A stretch of 44,371 nt of DNA from Salinivirgaceae bacterium (GCA_002869335.1 PKTE01000106.1:1-44371); one strand, 5' to 3'; positions 1 to 9,277 are shown, numbered from the stretch's first letter. Translations and numbers: made by a program. The notes: generated from the sequence alone by a model not told the origin.

Positions 1-781
1 CATCATTATGAATGGCATTCGTAGTTCCATAAATTCCATCATCCTCAAAACTAAAATGGAACATTGAGAAGTTATTCTCTAAGCTAAATGGAAGCTGGCT
101 GAAGATCATGGCTGTTTGAGGTGTTTTTGGGAAATTACTCATTGCCATGAAAATATTCATATCTTGACTATTGCTTTTAAATGTAGAGAAGCTTGGTAGT
201 GATACAATAGATTTTTCTTCCGGCTGAGTCATTAGCTCTTTAGCCTTGTTTAGAGCATCTTCTGCATTTCCATCTTCTTTTACAAGGAATAGCATCTTGG
301 CATCATCAAAAATCAAAACTGCTTCACCCTGTGCAATGTAACTTAATCCATCTTGCTCTTCTAATTTAACAGGAGCTTTTGATTTGACTAATAGTTCATT
401 AGTGAACTCTTTAAAATCAGCTGCATTTCTCAAACTCATGGTTACTCCAAAAGTTGGAGATCTGTCCATGCCTTTAACAAAGAAATAAACATCTTCACGA
501 TATTTTAATCCAGTTTTTAGAGGATTATCTATAAGACCTTTTACAAAATTGTAAATTTCTTCATCTTGATTTTTTAAATCATCCATCATTTTTTTGTACA
601 TGGCATATTGGTCCATATCATATAATTCAGCTTTTTTTGCCAGACTGAATAAATCAGCAGAACCAACAATAGCAGCATCTGATGGAATTGTGTTTAAATG
701 CTGATCCGGTTTTGAGCATGATTGCACCAAAAGTATAATTCCGGATACAATAAATAGGGTTAAAAATCTTTTCATTTTCAT
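1..781 (-). CDS. DUF4836 family lipoprotein, 3' end outside the window
   Basis: Translating the minus strand from ATG at 781 gives an open frame of 260 codons that runs off the left edge, so the C-terminus is missing. It starts MKMKRFLTLFIVSG, has a hydrophobic stretch and a lipobox-like LVQSC (Cys at about residue 22), which predicts a lipoprotein. The next segment, NTIPSDAAIVGSADLFSLAK, resembles the opening of DUF4836 proteins of Bacteroidota (IP-DAA-V then a self-inhibitor-like fold). The function of that family is not known. A second in-frame ATG at 775 is an equally possible start. It lies 70 bp downstream of the U32 gene stop on the same strand, with a possible promoter between them. 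Family call is by motif recognition only. Confidence 0.75.
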   Translation of the reverse strand, partial: MKMKRFLTLFIVSGIILLVQSCSKPDQHLNTIPSDAAIVGSADLFSLAKKAELYDMDQYAMYKKMMDDLKNQDEEIYNFVKGLIDNPLKTGLKYREDVYFFVKGMDRSPTFGVTMSLRNAADFKEFTNELLVKSKAPVKLEEQDGLSYIAQGEAVLIFDDAKMLFLVKEDGNAEDALNKAKELMTQPEEKSIVSLPSFSTFKSNSQDMNIFMAMSNFPKTPQTAMIFSQLPFSLENNFSMFHFSFEDDGIYGTTNAIHND

Positions 782-842
782 TTCGGTATAATTTAGTTTA
801 GTGATTATTTGTGTTAAAATTACGATTTTTCTTTTCTGCAGA

Positions 843-850
843 CAAATATA
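843..850 (-). promoter_or_regulatory. possible -7 element for the DUF4836 gene
   Basis: On the minus strand 850-843 reads TATATTTG, an exact match to the Bacteroidota -7 consensus TAnnTTTG, and it would leave a leader of about 55 nt before the ATG at 781. I find no TTG at a normal -33 distance, so this is a weak call. Confidence 0.35.
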
Positions 851-851
851 A

Positions 852-2849
852 TTATGTTAAGCCAAGTTTAATATTGAAGCTAGTGGCTGGTTGTATTTGC
901 TCAGAGTTTTTTACTCTTTTGATAACCGTTTTCCATCTGTTTTGCGATGAATTTTCATAGCTAAAATCAATTAGAAAGCTTGTAAATCCATTTTGTTTGA
1001 ATGTATTTACGTGATGTGAGAACGAAACAGGTATCTCAGGGTAAATATGACTAAGGTTTCCCCTTTTTGTGTAATGTAATTCTGTATTATAGTCATCTTT
1101 AAAAGGTTTGCTTGTGTCGATTTTTACAGGCATTCGTGAATAGAAAAGCCTGGGTTTAAAATAGACCGGTTGTATACCATCTTTATAATTATATTTTAAA
1201 ATGTTCTCCATGTCATTTTCCAGTGGATAGATGGTTTTAAAAATTCCTTGTTCTTTCATTGTTTGAATTGCGGCATCATTAAATGTATAAACGTTTTCAT
1301 TGGCAATCAGACGATCTTTCGGATGAAAAAAACTTGATTGAGAAAGATGACTTATTACAAATTGTTTAATTCCTTTTTGTTTAAGTTTATTAATTGATTG
1401 TTGCCATTTATCAAGAGAGCCTTCTGGAATAAATGCCGGGAGTTCAAAATATATTTTATGTAGGTTTTTTTGAATAAATGGAACATCAGTTCGCAACTCA
1501 TCAATTTGTGAATGTGGCAATTGAATAAAGAGACCATAAATATCATTAAATTGAACCTTTTTAATCCAATTGATATCATTAATACGTACGTAAATATCTG
1601 TGAACTGTTTTTGTTTTTTGTTTATTTGTGGTTCTATCGAATTGAGAATTTCCTGTTTTAATTGTTTGGGAGTGGGTATGAGTTTGAAATTCTTTAATGG
1701 ACTAGTTTCAAAGCTAAGTTTAGTGTCTTTTCGTGAAGCCAAATAAATTTTATCTCTTTTATTAAACTCATTGGATACTTCATAAGCAATCTTATATTCC
1801 TCGTTCTCCTGTGAGAATTCATGAATTTTTAAGGCTGTTTGCGTCCCATTTCTATGTATAAACCTTAATCGATCTCCTTTTTTTAAGTCAATAGTAGAGT
1901 TAAAGGTAATTTCATTCTGCTTTAATTTTACTATTTCTCCAACTTCATATCCTGTTGCAGTTCTATCGCTAATTGCATCAGTAACTTTTCCCCCTAAAAA
2001 ATAAGATGTTTTATCTCGTCCCATATCCATATTTAGGATCGATCTGGCTTCATTTAACTTATCAGAATCATTAAGTGCCATTTTATAAGCCTGAGCAACT
2101 GAGTATGTATAATTTGCTGACTTTAAACGTCCTTCTACTTTAAGAGAATGAATAGGGAGTTTTTTAATTTCTTGAATAAGATCTAGTGCTTGGAGATCTT
2201 TTAAGTTAAATAAGAAACCATTGCTATTGGGTTTGTGGAAAATTCTACGACATGGTTGTTTGCATAATCCTCTATTGGCGCCTTGACCACCCATGTAGCT
2301 ACTATATAGACACATGCCTGAAAATGAGTAGCATAGTGCTCCATGTATGAATAGTTCGATTTCAACTATTGCTTTTTTTGAAATGGTTTCAAGCTCTGGA
2401 AATGTTAATTCTCTGGCCACTATAACACGTTCAAAACCTACTTTTCCTGCATAGTTGGCTCCCTGACTATTATGAATAGCCATTTGAGTACTGGCATGTA
2501 GATTTAAGTCTGGAAAGTATTTTTTTGCTATATAATAAACACCCCAATCTTGAATTATTATTGAATCTGGTTTGATTTGATTCAGAATGTGAAGTGTTTC
2601 TATTAATTCAGTTAATTCGCCATTTTTAATTACAGTATTTAAAGTCACAAATATTTTAATGTTGTGCTTTTTAGCTGAATATAGCACTTCTGCAAGTTGT
2701 GCATAAGTGAAATTTTTTGCTCTTCCTCTTGCATTGAAACTCTTTATTCCGAGATAAACGGCATCGGCTCCTCCTTGTACGGCAGCCTGAAAATTCTCCA
2801 TATTACCTGCAGGTAATAATAGCTCTGGTGTTTTGTGATTTTTATGCAC
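852..2849 (-). CDS. U32 family protein, RlhA/YdcP-like, with C-terminal extension
   Basis: The 665-residue protein opens with ELLLPAGNMENFQAAVQGGA, the N-terminal strand of U32 ('collagenase-like') proteins. The family signature ELFIHGALCYSFSGMC follows, with Cys at 173, 180, 196 and 200. In characterised U32 proteins (RlhA, TrhP, UbiU/V) conserved Cys bind an Fe-S cluster and the proteins support RNA or quinone hydroxylation rather than proteolysis. The length is close to E. coli RlhA (23S rRNA C2501 hydroxylation), so an RNA-modification role is the best guess. The region after about residue 400 has no cysteines and is poorly conserved. The start is GTG at 2849: the conserved motif begins only about eight residues in, and no suitable upstream ATG exists. 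The GTG sits 4 nt after the stop of the DUF6485 gene, so translational coupling is likely. Confidence 0.85.
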   Translation of the reverse strand: MHKNHKTPELLLPAGNMENFQAAVQGGADAVYLGIKSFNARGRAKNFTYAQLAEVLYSAKKHNIKIFVTLNTVIKNGELTELIETLHILNQIKPDSIIIQDWGVYYIAKKYFPDLNLHASTQMAIHNSQGANYAGKVGFERVIVARELTFPELETISKKAIVEIELFIHGALCYSFSGMCLYSSYMGGQGANRGLCKQPCRRIFHKPNSNGFLFNLKDLQALDLIQEIKKLPIHSLKVEGRLKSANYTYSVAQAYKMALNDSDKLNEARSILNMDMGRDKTSYFLGGKVTDAISDRTATGYEVGEIVKLKQNEITFNSTIDLKKGDRLRFIHRNGTQTALKIHEFSQENEEYKIAYEVSNEFNKRDKIYLASRKDTKLSFETSPLKNFKLIPTPKQLKQEILNSIEPQINKKQKQFTDIYVRINDINWIKKVQFNDIYGLFIQLPHSQIDELRTDVPFIQKNLHKIYFELPAFIPEGSLDKWQQSINKLKQKGIKQFVISHLSQSSFFHPKDRLIANENVYTFNDAAIQTMKEQGIFKTIYPLENDMENILKYNYKDGIQPVYFKPRLFYSRMPVKIDTSKPFKDDYNTELHYTKRGNLSHIYPEIPVSFSHHVNTFKQNGFTSFLIDFSYENSSQNRWKTVIKRVKNSEQIQPATSFNIKLGLT

Positions 2850-2853
2850 GTGT

Positions 2854-3042
2854 TTATTTATTAATTCTTATATAGTTCTCAATTGACCGATCGTATGTTT
2901 TTTCAATGTCATCAGGAAAATAGCATGCAGGTAATTCACCTCTTTTTCTATGGTAGCTAATACATTCGCAACATAGGCCTTTTTTTGCACATGGATAGGA
3001 GCAATTGCAATTTGCCATATTTTTGTACTTTTGACATTCCAT
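2854..3042 (-). CDS. small Cys-rich DUF6485 family protein
   Basis: A 62-residue protein with eight cysteines in its first 40 residues (3, 12, 14, 18, 24, 25, 27, 40), including CNCSYPC and GLCCEC. It ends in a conserved-looking segment, [20 protein letters not shown]. The pattern matches what I remember of DUF6485, a family without an assigned function. The Cys density suggests metal or Fe-S binding (inference). It is the first gene of a two-gene unit: its TAA is 4 nt before the GTG start of the U32 protein. No signal peptide is visible, so it should be cytoplasmic. Confidence 0.8.
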   Translation of the reverse strand: MECQKYKNMANCNCSYPCAKKGLCCECISYHRKRGELPACYFPDDIEKTYDRSIENYIRINK

Positions 3043-3060
3043 AACAAATCTAGTTTTAAA

Positions 3061-3094
3061 TTGTCTTACAAAATTCGCAATTAATTTATCTTTG
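3061..3094 (+). promoter_or_regulatory. promoter of the outer-membrane barrel gene
   Basis: TTG at 3061-3063 and TATCTTTG at 3087-3094 match the Bacteroidota -33/-7 pattern with a 23-nt spacer, at the long end of the usual range. The ATG lies at 3115. Confidence 0.5.
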
Positions 3095-3114
3095 TCATAA
3101 AAAAATGAAATCTT

Positions 3115-3645
3115 ATGAAAAAAATAATCGCTTTATTAATTATTTCTGCCATTTCTTTCACTTCTTTTAGTCAATCAAAATTACCACAAGGGTCTAAGGT
3201 ACCTAAGAATAAGGACATATTTACAAATTTTGGTTTTGGTGTGTCAAGTTGGGGTGTTCCAATATATGGTAGTGTTGAATATATGGTTCACGACGAAGTA
3301 TCTATTGGTGGTGAAATTTCTTACCGTGGACAGAGTGAAGTTATACTCGATAGAACTTATAAAATTAGAGCTACAACGATTTCTGCCAGAGGTAATTATC
3401 ACTTTAATAATTTATTGAAGATCAAAGCCCCATTTTTATTTTATGCGGGAGCAACATTAGGATATGCTATTGTATCAACTAATGTGGTTTCTGGTTTTGG
3501 ATATGATGGAGCTCGTGCTTCTGGTTTGTTTTTTGGAATACAAACAGGTGGTAATTATTATTTTACAAAAAACTGGGCAGCTAATGTAGAGTTAGGGATC
3601 GGTAATGTAATGGGCTTGAAATTAGGGGCTAGCTATTTATTTTAG
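3115..3645 (+). CDS. small outer-membrane beta-barrel protein
   Basis: A 176-residue protein with a clear signal peptide ([20 protein letters not shown], cleavage after about residue 19). The mature part is built of alternating hydrophobic/polar strands rich in Gly, Tyr and aromatic residues, and it ends in ASYLF. A terminal Phe is the usual C-terminal signature of Gram-negative outer-membrane barrels. The size fits an 8-stranded barrel of the OmpW/OmpA-N type, but I cannot assign a specific family or ligand. It is a single gene with its own upstream promoter and is followed by a separate small gene after 106 nt. Confidence 0.75.
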   Translation: MKKIIALLIISAISFTSFSQSKLPQGSKVPKNKDIFTNFGFGVSSWGVPIYGSVEYMVHDEVSIGGEISYRGQSEVILDRTYKIRATTISARGNYHFNNLLKIKAPFLFYAGATLGYAIVSTNVVSGFGYDGARASGLFFGIQTGGNYYFTKNWAANVELGIGNVMGLKLGASYLF

Positions 3646-3751
3646 ATTTATTTATTTCTTTTTTTCTTGAATTGCTTTCATTTTTAAAATAAATTTATCT
3701 TTACAAACTATTTAATGAAAAATTGATTAAGAATATTCAGTTTTTATAGAA

Positions 3752-3961
3752 ATGAAAAAACAAGAACAAAACCGTAAGAAAAAAAGTCATGCGGTTAAAG
3801 ATGAAGAATTAAGGATTAGAAATCCGAAAAAAACAGGAAAGAACTCAGGTCGAAAAAATTATTCAGAAGACGAAGAATGGGATGAATATGAAGAGGAATT
3901 AGCCAGAATGAGACGGCAAGAATCTCTGGAAGAATTTTTTGATGACGAAGAAGATGATTAG
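3752..3961 (+). CDS. small charge-segregated hypothetical protein
   Basis: A 69-residue protein with a strongly basic N-terminal half (KKQEQNRKKKS, later NPKKTGKNSGRKN) and a strongly acidic C-terminal half (SEDEEWDEYEEE, then FFDDEEDD). It has no cysteine, no signal peptide and no membrane segment. I recognise no family. It is probably intrinsically disordered, possibly binding nucleic acid or ribosomes through the basic half (inference). The ORF ends at TAG and is followed at once by a strong terminator hairpin, and its ATG is preceded by an A-rich stretch, which supports a real transcribed gene. Confidence 0.65.
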   Translation: MKKQEQNRKKKSHAVKDEELRIRNPKKTGKNSGRKNYSEDEEWDEYEEELARMRRQESLEEFFDDEEDD

Positions 3962-3962
3962 T

Positions 3963-3995
3963 AAGCGGGGAATTTGATTCCCCGCTTTTATTTTG
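3963..3995 (+). terminator. intrinsic terminator after the 69-residue gene
   Basis: A 10-bp perfect stem, AAGCGGGGAA (3963-3972) with TTCCCCGCTT (3978-3987), a 5-nt loop, and then TTATTTTG. It begins 2 nt after the stop codon. Confidence 0.85.
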
Positions 3996-4031
3996 TAAAT
4001 TGTATTACATTAAATTGTAAATCATTTATTT

Positions 4032-5399
4032 ATGGCTATTAAAAGTATTAATCCTTTCGATGAAACACTAATTGCAAATTATGATCAGGTGAGCGCTGCT
4101 GAATTGGAGCAACTACTCGATAAATCTATTGATCAATGGAATGAATGGCGTGGAGAGCACTTTAGTAAAAAGCAAGATTTGCTTCTGGAAGTGGCTAATT
4201 TACTGCGGTCTCGTAAAGATCAGCTTGCGGCATTAATAACGCGAGAAGTGGGCAAGATTATTAGTGAATCAAAGGCTGAAATTGAAAAATGCGCTTGGGT
4301 TTGTGAATATTATGCTGAAAATGCAGAGCGTTTTTTATTGCCAGAGGAGATAATTACTGAATATAGTAAAGCTCAGGTTCAATATCTGCCGATAGGGCCT
4401 GTTTTAGCAATTATGCCATGGAATTTTCCATTCTGGCAAGTATTTCGATTTGCCGCACCAACATTAATGGCAGGTAATACAGCAATATTAAAACATGCTA
4501 GTAATGTTTCCGGATGTTCATTGGCAATAGAAGGTTTGTTCAAAGATGCCGGATATCCGGAAGGTACTTTTATAAGTTTGCTGTTAAAAGGATCCGAAAC
4601 GGTTAAAGTAATTGAAGATAGTCGCGTAGCCGCTGTTACAATAACTGGAAGCACAGCCGCAGGTAAAGCAGTTGCTGAAGCTGCCGGCCGAAATATTAAG
4701 AAATCTGTTTTAGAGTTAGGTGGTAGTGATCCATATATAATTTTGGAAGATGCAGACATTAATTTAGCAGTGGAGAAATGTGTAGCAGGGAGGTTGCTAA
4801 ATGCTGGTCAGAGTTGCATTGGAGCCAAACGATTCATTGTTACGGAGGCAGTATATGATACATTTATAGATGCTTTTGTGAAAAAAATGGAAGATGCTAA
4901 AATGGGTGATCCTTTGGATGAAAAGACAAACTTAGGACCTCTTGCTACGAAATCATTCCGTGAAGAATTGCACTACCAGGTGGAGAAAAGTTTATCTATG
5001 GGAGCAAAGCTATTATGTGGAGGATATGTGCCTGAAGGTAAAGGTGCATTTTATCCGGCAACTGTCTTAGCAGATGTTAAAAAAGGAATGCCAGCATATC
5101 ATGATGAGCTATTTGGACCAGTTGCATCAGTTATAAAAGTTAAGGACGAAGAAGAGGCTATTGAGGTAGCTAATGATACAATCTTTGGTTTGGGAGCTGC
5201 TGTTTTTACAAATGATTTGAAACGCGGTGAAAGAATAGCAAGTGATTCAATAAGAGCCGGTGCCGTATTTGTAAATGATTTCGTTAAAAGTGACCCACGA
5301 TTACCATTTGGAGGAATTAAAGAAAGTGGTTACGGAAGAGAATTATCTGTATTTGGGATTCGAGAATTCACAAATATTAAAACCATTGTGGTAAGTTAG
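4032..5399 (+). CDS. NAD(P)-dependent succinate-semialdehyde dehydrogenase-like aldehyde dehydrogenase
   Basis: A 455-residue soluble aldehyde dehydrogenase. The family landmarks are all visible: MPWNFPFW (128-135), the nucleotide-binding ITGSTAAGK (204-212), the general base Glu228 in LELGGSDP, and the nucleophile Cys262 in NAGQSCIGAKRFIV. The short form (455 instead of about 480-500 residues) and the sequence around the Cys resemble the E. coli Sad (YneI) type succinate-semialdehyde dehydrogenases, which oxidise succinate semialdehyde to succinate. Substrate assignment within the superfamily from sequence alone is uncertain. The gene stands alone: the upstream neighbour is closed by a terminator, and 110 nt separate it from the next gene. 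Start ATG at 4032 fits the family N-terminus (SINPFDE). Confidence 0.9.
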   Translation: MAIKSINPFDETLIANYDQVSAAELEQLLDKSIDQWNEWRGEHFSKKQDLLLEVANLLRSRKDQLAALITREVGKIISESKAEIEKCAWVCEYYAENAERFLLPEEIITEYSKAQVQYLPIGPVLAIMPWNFPFWQVFRFAAPTLMAGNTAILKHASNVSGCSLAIEGLFKDAGYPEGTFISLLLKGSETVKVIEDSRVAAVTITGSTAAGKAVAEAAGRNIKKSVLELGGSDPYIILEDADINLAVEKCVAGRLLNAGQSCIGAKRFIVTEAVYDTFIDAFVKKMEDAKMGDPLDEKTNLGPLATKSFREELHYQVEKSLSMGAKLLCGGYVPEGKGAFYPATVLADVKKGMPAYHDELFGPVASVIKVKDEEEAIEVANDTIFGLGAAVFTNDLKRGERIASDSIRAGAVFVNDFVKSDPRLPFGGIKESGYGRELSVFGIREFTNIKTIVVS

Positions 5400-5463
5400 G
5401 ATGGAAATGTGCTGATTTTAGTTACTATAAATGATTAATAGACTGATTTCATTCCATAAAAAG

Positions 5464-5494
5464 TTGTTTTATTCTAAGACTAATTGTAATTTTC
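5464..5494 (+). promoter_or_regulatory. candidate promoter of the propeller-phosphatase sensor
   Basis: TTG at 5464-5466, a 20-nt spacer and TAATTTTC at 5487-5494, a 7 of 8 match to TAnnTTTG. The start codon is at 5510. Confidence 0.4.
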
Positions 5495-5509
5495 GCTAGC
5501 TAAAAAAGC

Positions 5510-8500
5510 ATGAATCGAATCGCAACAATATTTTTTATCCTGATAACTGTTTGGGGATATAGCCAAACACAGTATCGCTTTGAACAAATTACCAATGAAA
5601 GTGGCCGCACATTGGGTAGAGTTTCTGGTGTGGTGCAGGATTCATCAGGGTTTATATGGCTTGCTACTGAAAATGGATTATACAGATATGACGGGTATTC
5701 ATATAAGCTATTTAAACATGATAGAAGGGATTCAACTTCAATTCCTCATAATGATCTGAGATATATTTATCTTGATAGAAATCAGAACTTATGGTTAAGG
5801 CATTATGATAAACTATTTGCTATTAAAGACCATAAGCTAGTTGATGAGTATAAATTTGTCTACAATCAGAACTTTGCTGTTAATACTTCGATAGTACAAG
5901 ATAAGAATTTAAACTATTGGATAGGTCCAGTAAAAGATTACATAATAAGGTTAAATGAAGATCATTCAGTAGTTGATACATTTACTATGGCTAAAAAGCT
6001 TGCGCACCCAGCTATTAGTAAATGGATTTCGCGCAATAAACCAGATTATTTTACAGATAGCACTTTATGGATTGATATAACAAAAGAGACTTCTTTTTTA
6101 ATTGCAACAGGTGGTGAAGGATCAAACGGAGACTTTTATGATTACGGGCAGCTGTATTATAATGATCAATTGGTTTTTGATGGTAAAGAATACTATGTGC
6201 CTGTAGGTAAAAACTCTTTCTTTTATTTGGCAGCTAAAATGGTTGTTTTAAAGCCCGGTAAGTATGAGTTACGATTTACAAAAGATGAATCAAATTCATT
6301 TAGACCTGATGAAAATCCATTTGAAAAATACGGAATGGGCCTTTACAAGGTTAGTAATGAAAGTGAAATTGCAAAACTGTCTAACGTAGATTATTACCCT
6401 GATAATGCCATCCATTCAGTGATTGTAAAAGATATGTTGATTAATAATGAGGGGTATTTTACGATCTTAACAGAAAATGGCATACATATTCGTAAACAAG
6501 ATAGCTGGTATAGTATACCTGTCGATTTAGTAGATCAAATTAGTGCAAATATTACTAGTGATACTTACTATATGCCATTTACTCAGGCTAAAAGTGGAGA
6601 TTATTGGGTGGCATATAGAAATGGTCTTATAAAGATAAATGAGAACGGATATACAAAGTATAGGTTGTTTGAAAATCCTAAGCAGATTATTGAATTAAAG
6701 GAGAATAGTGCAAATCAGTTGTGGTTAACCTCAACAAATGGAATTTTTTTATTCGATGTAAAGAATAAAAAATTGGAGCATATTTTACAAAGTAATGAAA
6801 ATAGGCTTTATAATAATTTCGTGTGGGATGTTTATGAAGATCGCTCAAGAAATATTTGGTTTGGAACCCGTGGAGGACTTAATAGATTAAGACCATCACG
6901 TTTTTACATTGAGAATCTTGGAATGGAGAATTATGCACCTTTTCCAATAATGCAATTTGGCAAAAATGATTTCTTTACTACGGGTAAAACCAATAAAATT
7001 TATCATTTTTCTATTAATAATAAGAAAAAGGAAGCAATTACATTTAATGATGAAATCTTTCCAAAAGATGATTTTGACGATCAAAGAACGTATGATATAA
7101 ATGATATTATTAACTTGAATAATAAGCTCTATATGGCATACTCAAATAGAGTTGCTTTATTTGATTTTCCATTTATTGATTTAAAAAAATATATTAATAT
7201 TCCTTCTATTAAGGTTGGAGATCAAGACGTAGATAATCATGCTCTTTATTTAATAAATGAAAAAGCAGGTATTTGGATTGTAGCTGTCGATGGCCTATAT
7301 AAATATAGTTATGATTTAACCGTTCAAAAACAATTTTTATCTTTTGGAGATTCCTATTATTCTTATAGTGATTTAGACAGTCGTTATGTTAAAGATATTG
7401 ATAAATGGGAAGATAATTATTATATCAGAACCTCAAAAAATATTTGGGAATTTAACCCAAATGACGAAAGCATAAAGAAAATATTTGAGTTTCCAGCTTG
7501 GGTATTAGAAACTTCTTTAAAAAATGGCGATTGTTTTATTGATACTGCTTCAAATGCTTTATGGTTTTCACTAATTCCAAACATATATAAATATAATTTT
7601 GAGTCACATTCGATCGATACTTTTAAAATAGATCTTAATATTGATATAGGTGATTGTTATACATCAATAACTGATAGCATAGTTTGGGTCGCAACTAATA
7701 ATGGATTGATTCGATTTAATCCTGAAACAGAGGATTTTATTCGATATACATCAATGGATGGGCTGGCAGATAATAATGTGAATGGTGTCTATCCTGATAT
7801 TTTTGGCAATATTTGGCTTACAAGTTATAAGGGCCTCACAAAAATGTCTGTTGCTGATGAAAAATATGAAACGTTCTTTAGAAGTAATGATTTTATTAAA
7901 CTTAATTTCTTAAAGCCACACTACAGACATCCAAAGTTCAAACATCAATTGGTTCTTCCTACTACTTCGGGGTACATGACATTCAACCCAGACTCGTTAA
8001 ATCCTATCAAACCGCCTATTGTATTAAGTAGTATTCTTTTATTTGGAAAAGAAGCTCAGTTTGATAGCCTGGCTCATGAAAAAAAACATATAGAATTGCC
8101 ATTTAATCAGAACTTTATCACCTTTGAAATTGCTGCACTTGATTATACGGAACCTTCTAAAAACAGGTATCGATATAAAATGGAGAATTTCAATGAGCAG
8201 TGGTTATATACAGATGCAAATAATCGTAAAGCACCTTATACAGGATTGCCACCGGGAGATTATGTTTTTGTGGTTCAGGGAACAAATAATGATGGTATCT
8301 GGAGTGACCCATTGCGTTTAACACTGATTATTCATCCACCATGGTATAGAACGATAGTTGCCTATATCAGCTATGTTGTATTTACAATATTGTTTATTGT
8401 ATTATTTATAAGGTATAGAGAACGAAAACTTAAAGAAGAGAAGCGAATACTTGAGGAAAAAGTTAAAGAACGGACTATTGAGATTAGGAAGCAGCGTGAT

Positions 8501-9277
8501 GAAATAGCTGAGCAGAAAAAAGATATTACAGATAGTATTCATTATGCAAGCAGAATACAGAGTGCATTGTTACCTAGCGATGAATTTGCTAAGGATGTTT
8601 TAAGTAGCTATTTCATTTTATTTAAACCAAGAGATATTGTAAGTGGCGATTATTATTGGCTTACACAAATTGGAAACAAAACCATTGTGGTTGCGGCTGA
8701 TTGTACCGGTCATGGCGTGCCGGGTGCATTTATGAGTATGTTAGGAGTTGCATTTCTGAATGAAATTGTAGTAAGAGATGGAACAATCTCTTCCGATAAG
8801 ATATTGAATCGATTACGAGATTATGTTATCAAATCTTTGAAGCAAACTGGAGAGGAAGGCGGATCAAAAGATGGTATGGATATAGCTTTGACCATCATTA
8901 ATCATGATACTCTTGAAGCTCAATTTTCAGGAGCATATAATCCATTGCTCATATTGAGAGATGGTGAAATAGAGACTATTAAAGCTGATAAAATGCCTAT
9001 TGGGTACCATATTAAAGTTGATTCACCATTTACAAGCAAAAATGTTAAGTTGCAAAAAGGCGATAGACTATATACTTTTTCAGATGGTTACCCAGATCAG
9101 TTTGGTGGTGAGAAAGGTCGTAAATTTATGTCAAAACGCTTTAAACAACTGCTTATTGACACAGGTAATCTAACCATGGAAGAACAAAAAGAGGTACTTG
9201 ATAAAGAAATTGAAGCCTGGATGGGAGATGAGCATTCTCAAATTGATGATATACTAGTGATTGGAGTGGAAATTTAA
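5510..9277 (+). CDS. Reg_prop/Y_Y_Y periplasmic sensor with SpoIIE-type PP2C phosphatase output
   Basis: A 1255-residue single-pass sensor. A signal peptide (MNRIATIFFILITVWGYSQ) is followed by Reg_prop beta-propeller blades, seen as repeats of the type DSSGFIWLATENGLYRYDG and FGNIWLTSYKGLTKM, to about residue 800. A Y_Y_Y domain (about 864-942) ends at a membrane helix (about 948-968). A charged coiled coil (970-1020) leads to a SpoIIE/PP2C phosphatase domain (about 1025-1255). Phosphatase motifs are visible: PRDIVSGDYYW, ADCTGHGVPGAFMSMLG and FSDGYPDQFGG, with Asp residues for metal binding. The known fold logic is external ligand sensing that controls dephosphorylation of a cytoplasmic protein, often an anti-sigma-factor antagonist, but no such partner is encoded nearby. 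An unusual stretch at about 150-285 interrupts the propeller. Confidence 0.9.
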   Translation: MNRIATIFFILITVWGYSQTQYRFEQITNESGRTLGRVSGVVQDSSGFIWLATENGLYRYDGYSYKLFKHDRRDSTSIPHNDLRYIYLDRNQNLWLRHYDKLFAIKDHKLVDEYKFVYNQNFAVNTSIVQDKNLNYWIGPVKDYIIRLNEDHSVVDTFTMAKKLAHPAISKWISRNKPDYFTDSTLWIDITKETSFLIATGGEGSNGDFYDYGQLYYNDQLVFDGKEYYVPVGKNSFFYLAAKMVVLKPGKYELRFTKDESNSFRPDENPFEKYGMGLYKVSNESEIAKLSNVDYYPDNAIHSVIVKDMLINNEGYFTILTENGIHIRKQDSWYSIPVDLVDQISANITSDTYYMPFTQAKSGDYWVAYRNGLIKINENGYTKYRLFENPKQIIELKENSANQLWLTSTNGIFLFDVKNKKLEHILQSNENRLYNNFVWDVYEDRSRNIWFGTRGGLNRLRPSRFYIENLGMENYAPFPIMQFGKNDFFTTGKTNKIYHFSINNKKKEAITFNDEIFPKDDFDDQRTYDINDIINLNNKLYMAYSNRVALFDFPFIDLKKYINIPSIKVGDQDVDNHALYLINEKAGIWIVAVDGLYKYSYDLTVQKQFLSFGDSYYSYSDLDSRYVKDIDKWEDNYYIRTSKNIWEFNPNDESIKKIFEFPAWVLETSLKNGDCFIDTASNALWFSLIPNIYKYNFESHSIDTFKIDLNIDIGDCYTSITDSIVWVATNNGLIRFNPETEDFIRYTSMDGLADNNVNGVYPDIFGNIWLTSYKGLTKMSVADEKYETFFRSNDFIKLNFLKPHYRHPKFKHQLVLPTTSGYMTFNPDSLNPIKPPIVLSSILLFGKEAQFDSLAHEKKHIELPFNQNFITFEIAALDYTEPSKNRYRYKMENFNEQWLYTDANNRKAPYTGLPPGDYVFVVQGTNNDGIWSDPLRLTLIIHPPWYRTIVAYISYVVFTILFIVLFIRYRERKLKEEKRILEEKVKERTIEIRKQRDEIAEQKKDITDSIHYASRIQSALLPSDEFAKDVLSSYFILFKPRDIVSGDYYWLTQIGNKTIVVAADCTGHGVPGAFMSMLGVAFLNEIVVRDGTISSDKILNRLRDYVIKSLKQTGEEGGSKDGMDIALTIINHDTLEAQFSGAYNPLLILRDGEIETIKADKMPIGYHIKVDSPFTSKNVKLQKGDRLYTFSDGYPDQFGGEKGRKFMSKRFKQLLIDTGNLTMEEQKEVLDKEIEAWMGDEHSQIDDILVIGVEI

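Noticed and set aside
4379-4759. 126-codon minus-strand ORF
   Set aside because: Lies wholly inside the aldehyde dehydrogenase gene, whose motifs prove the plus frame.
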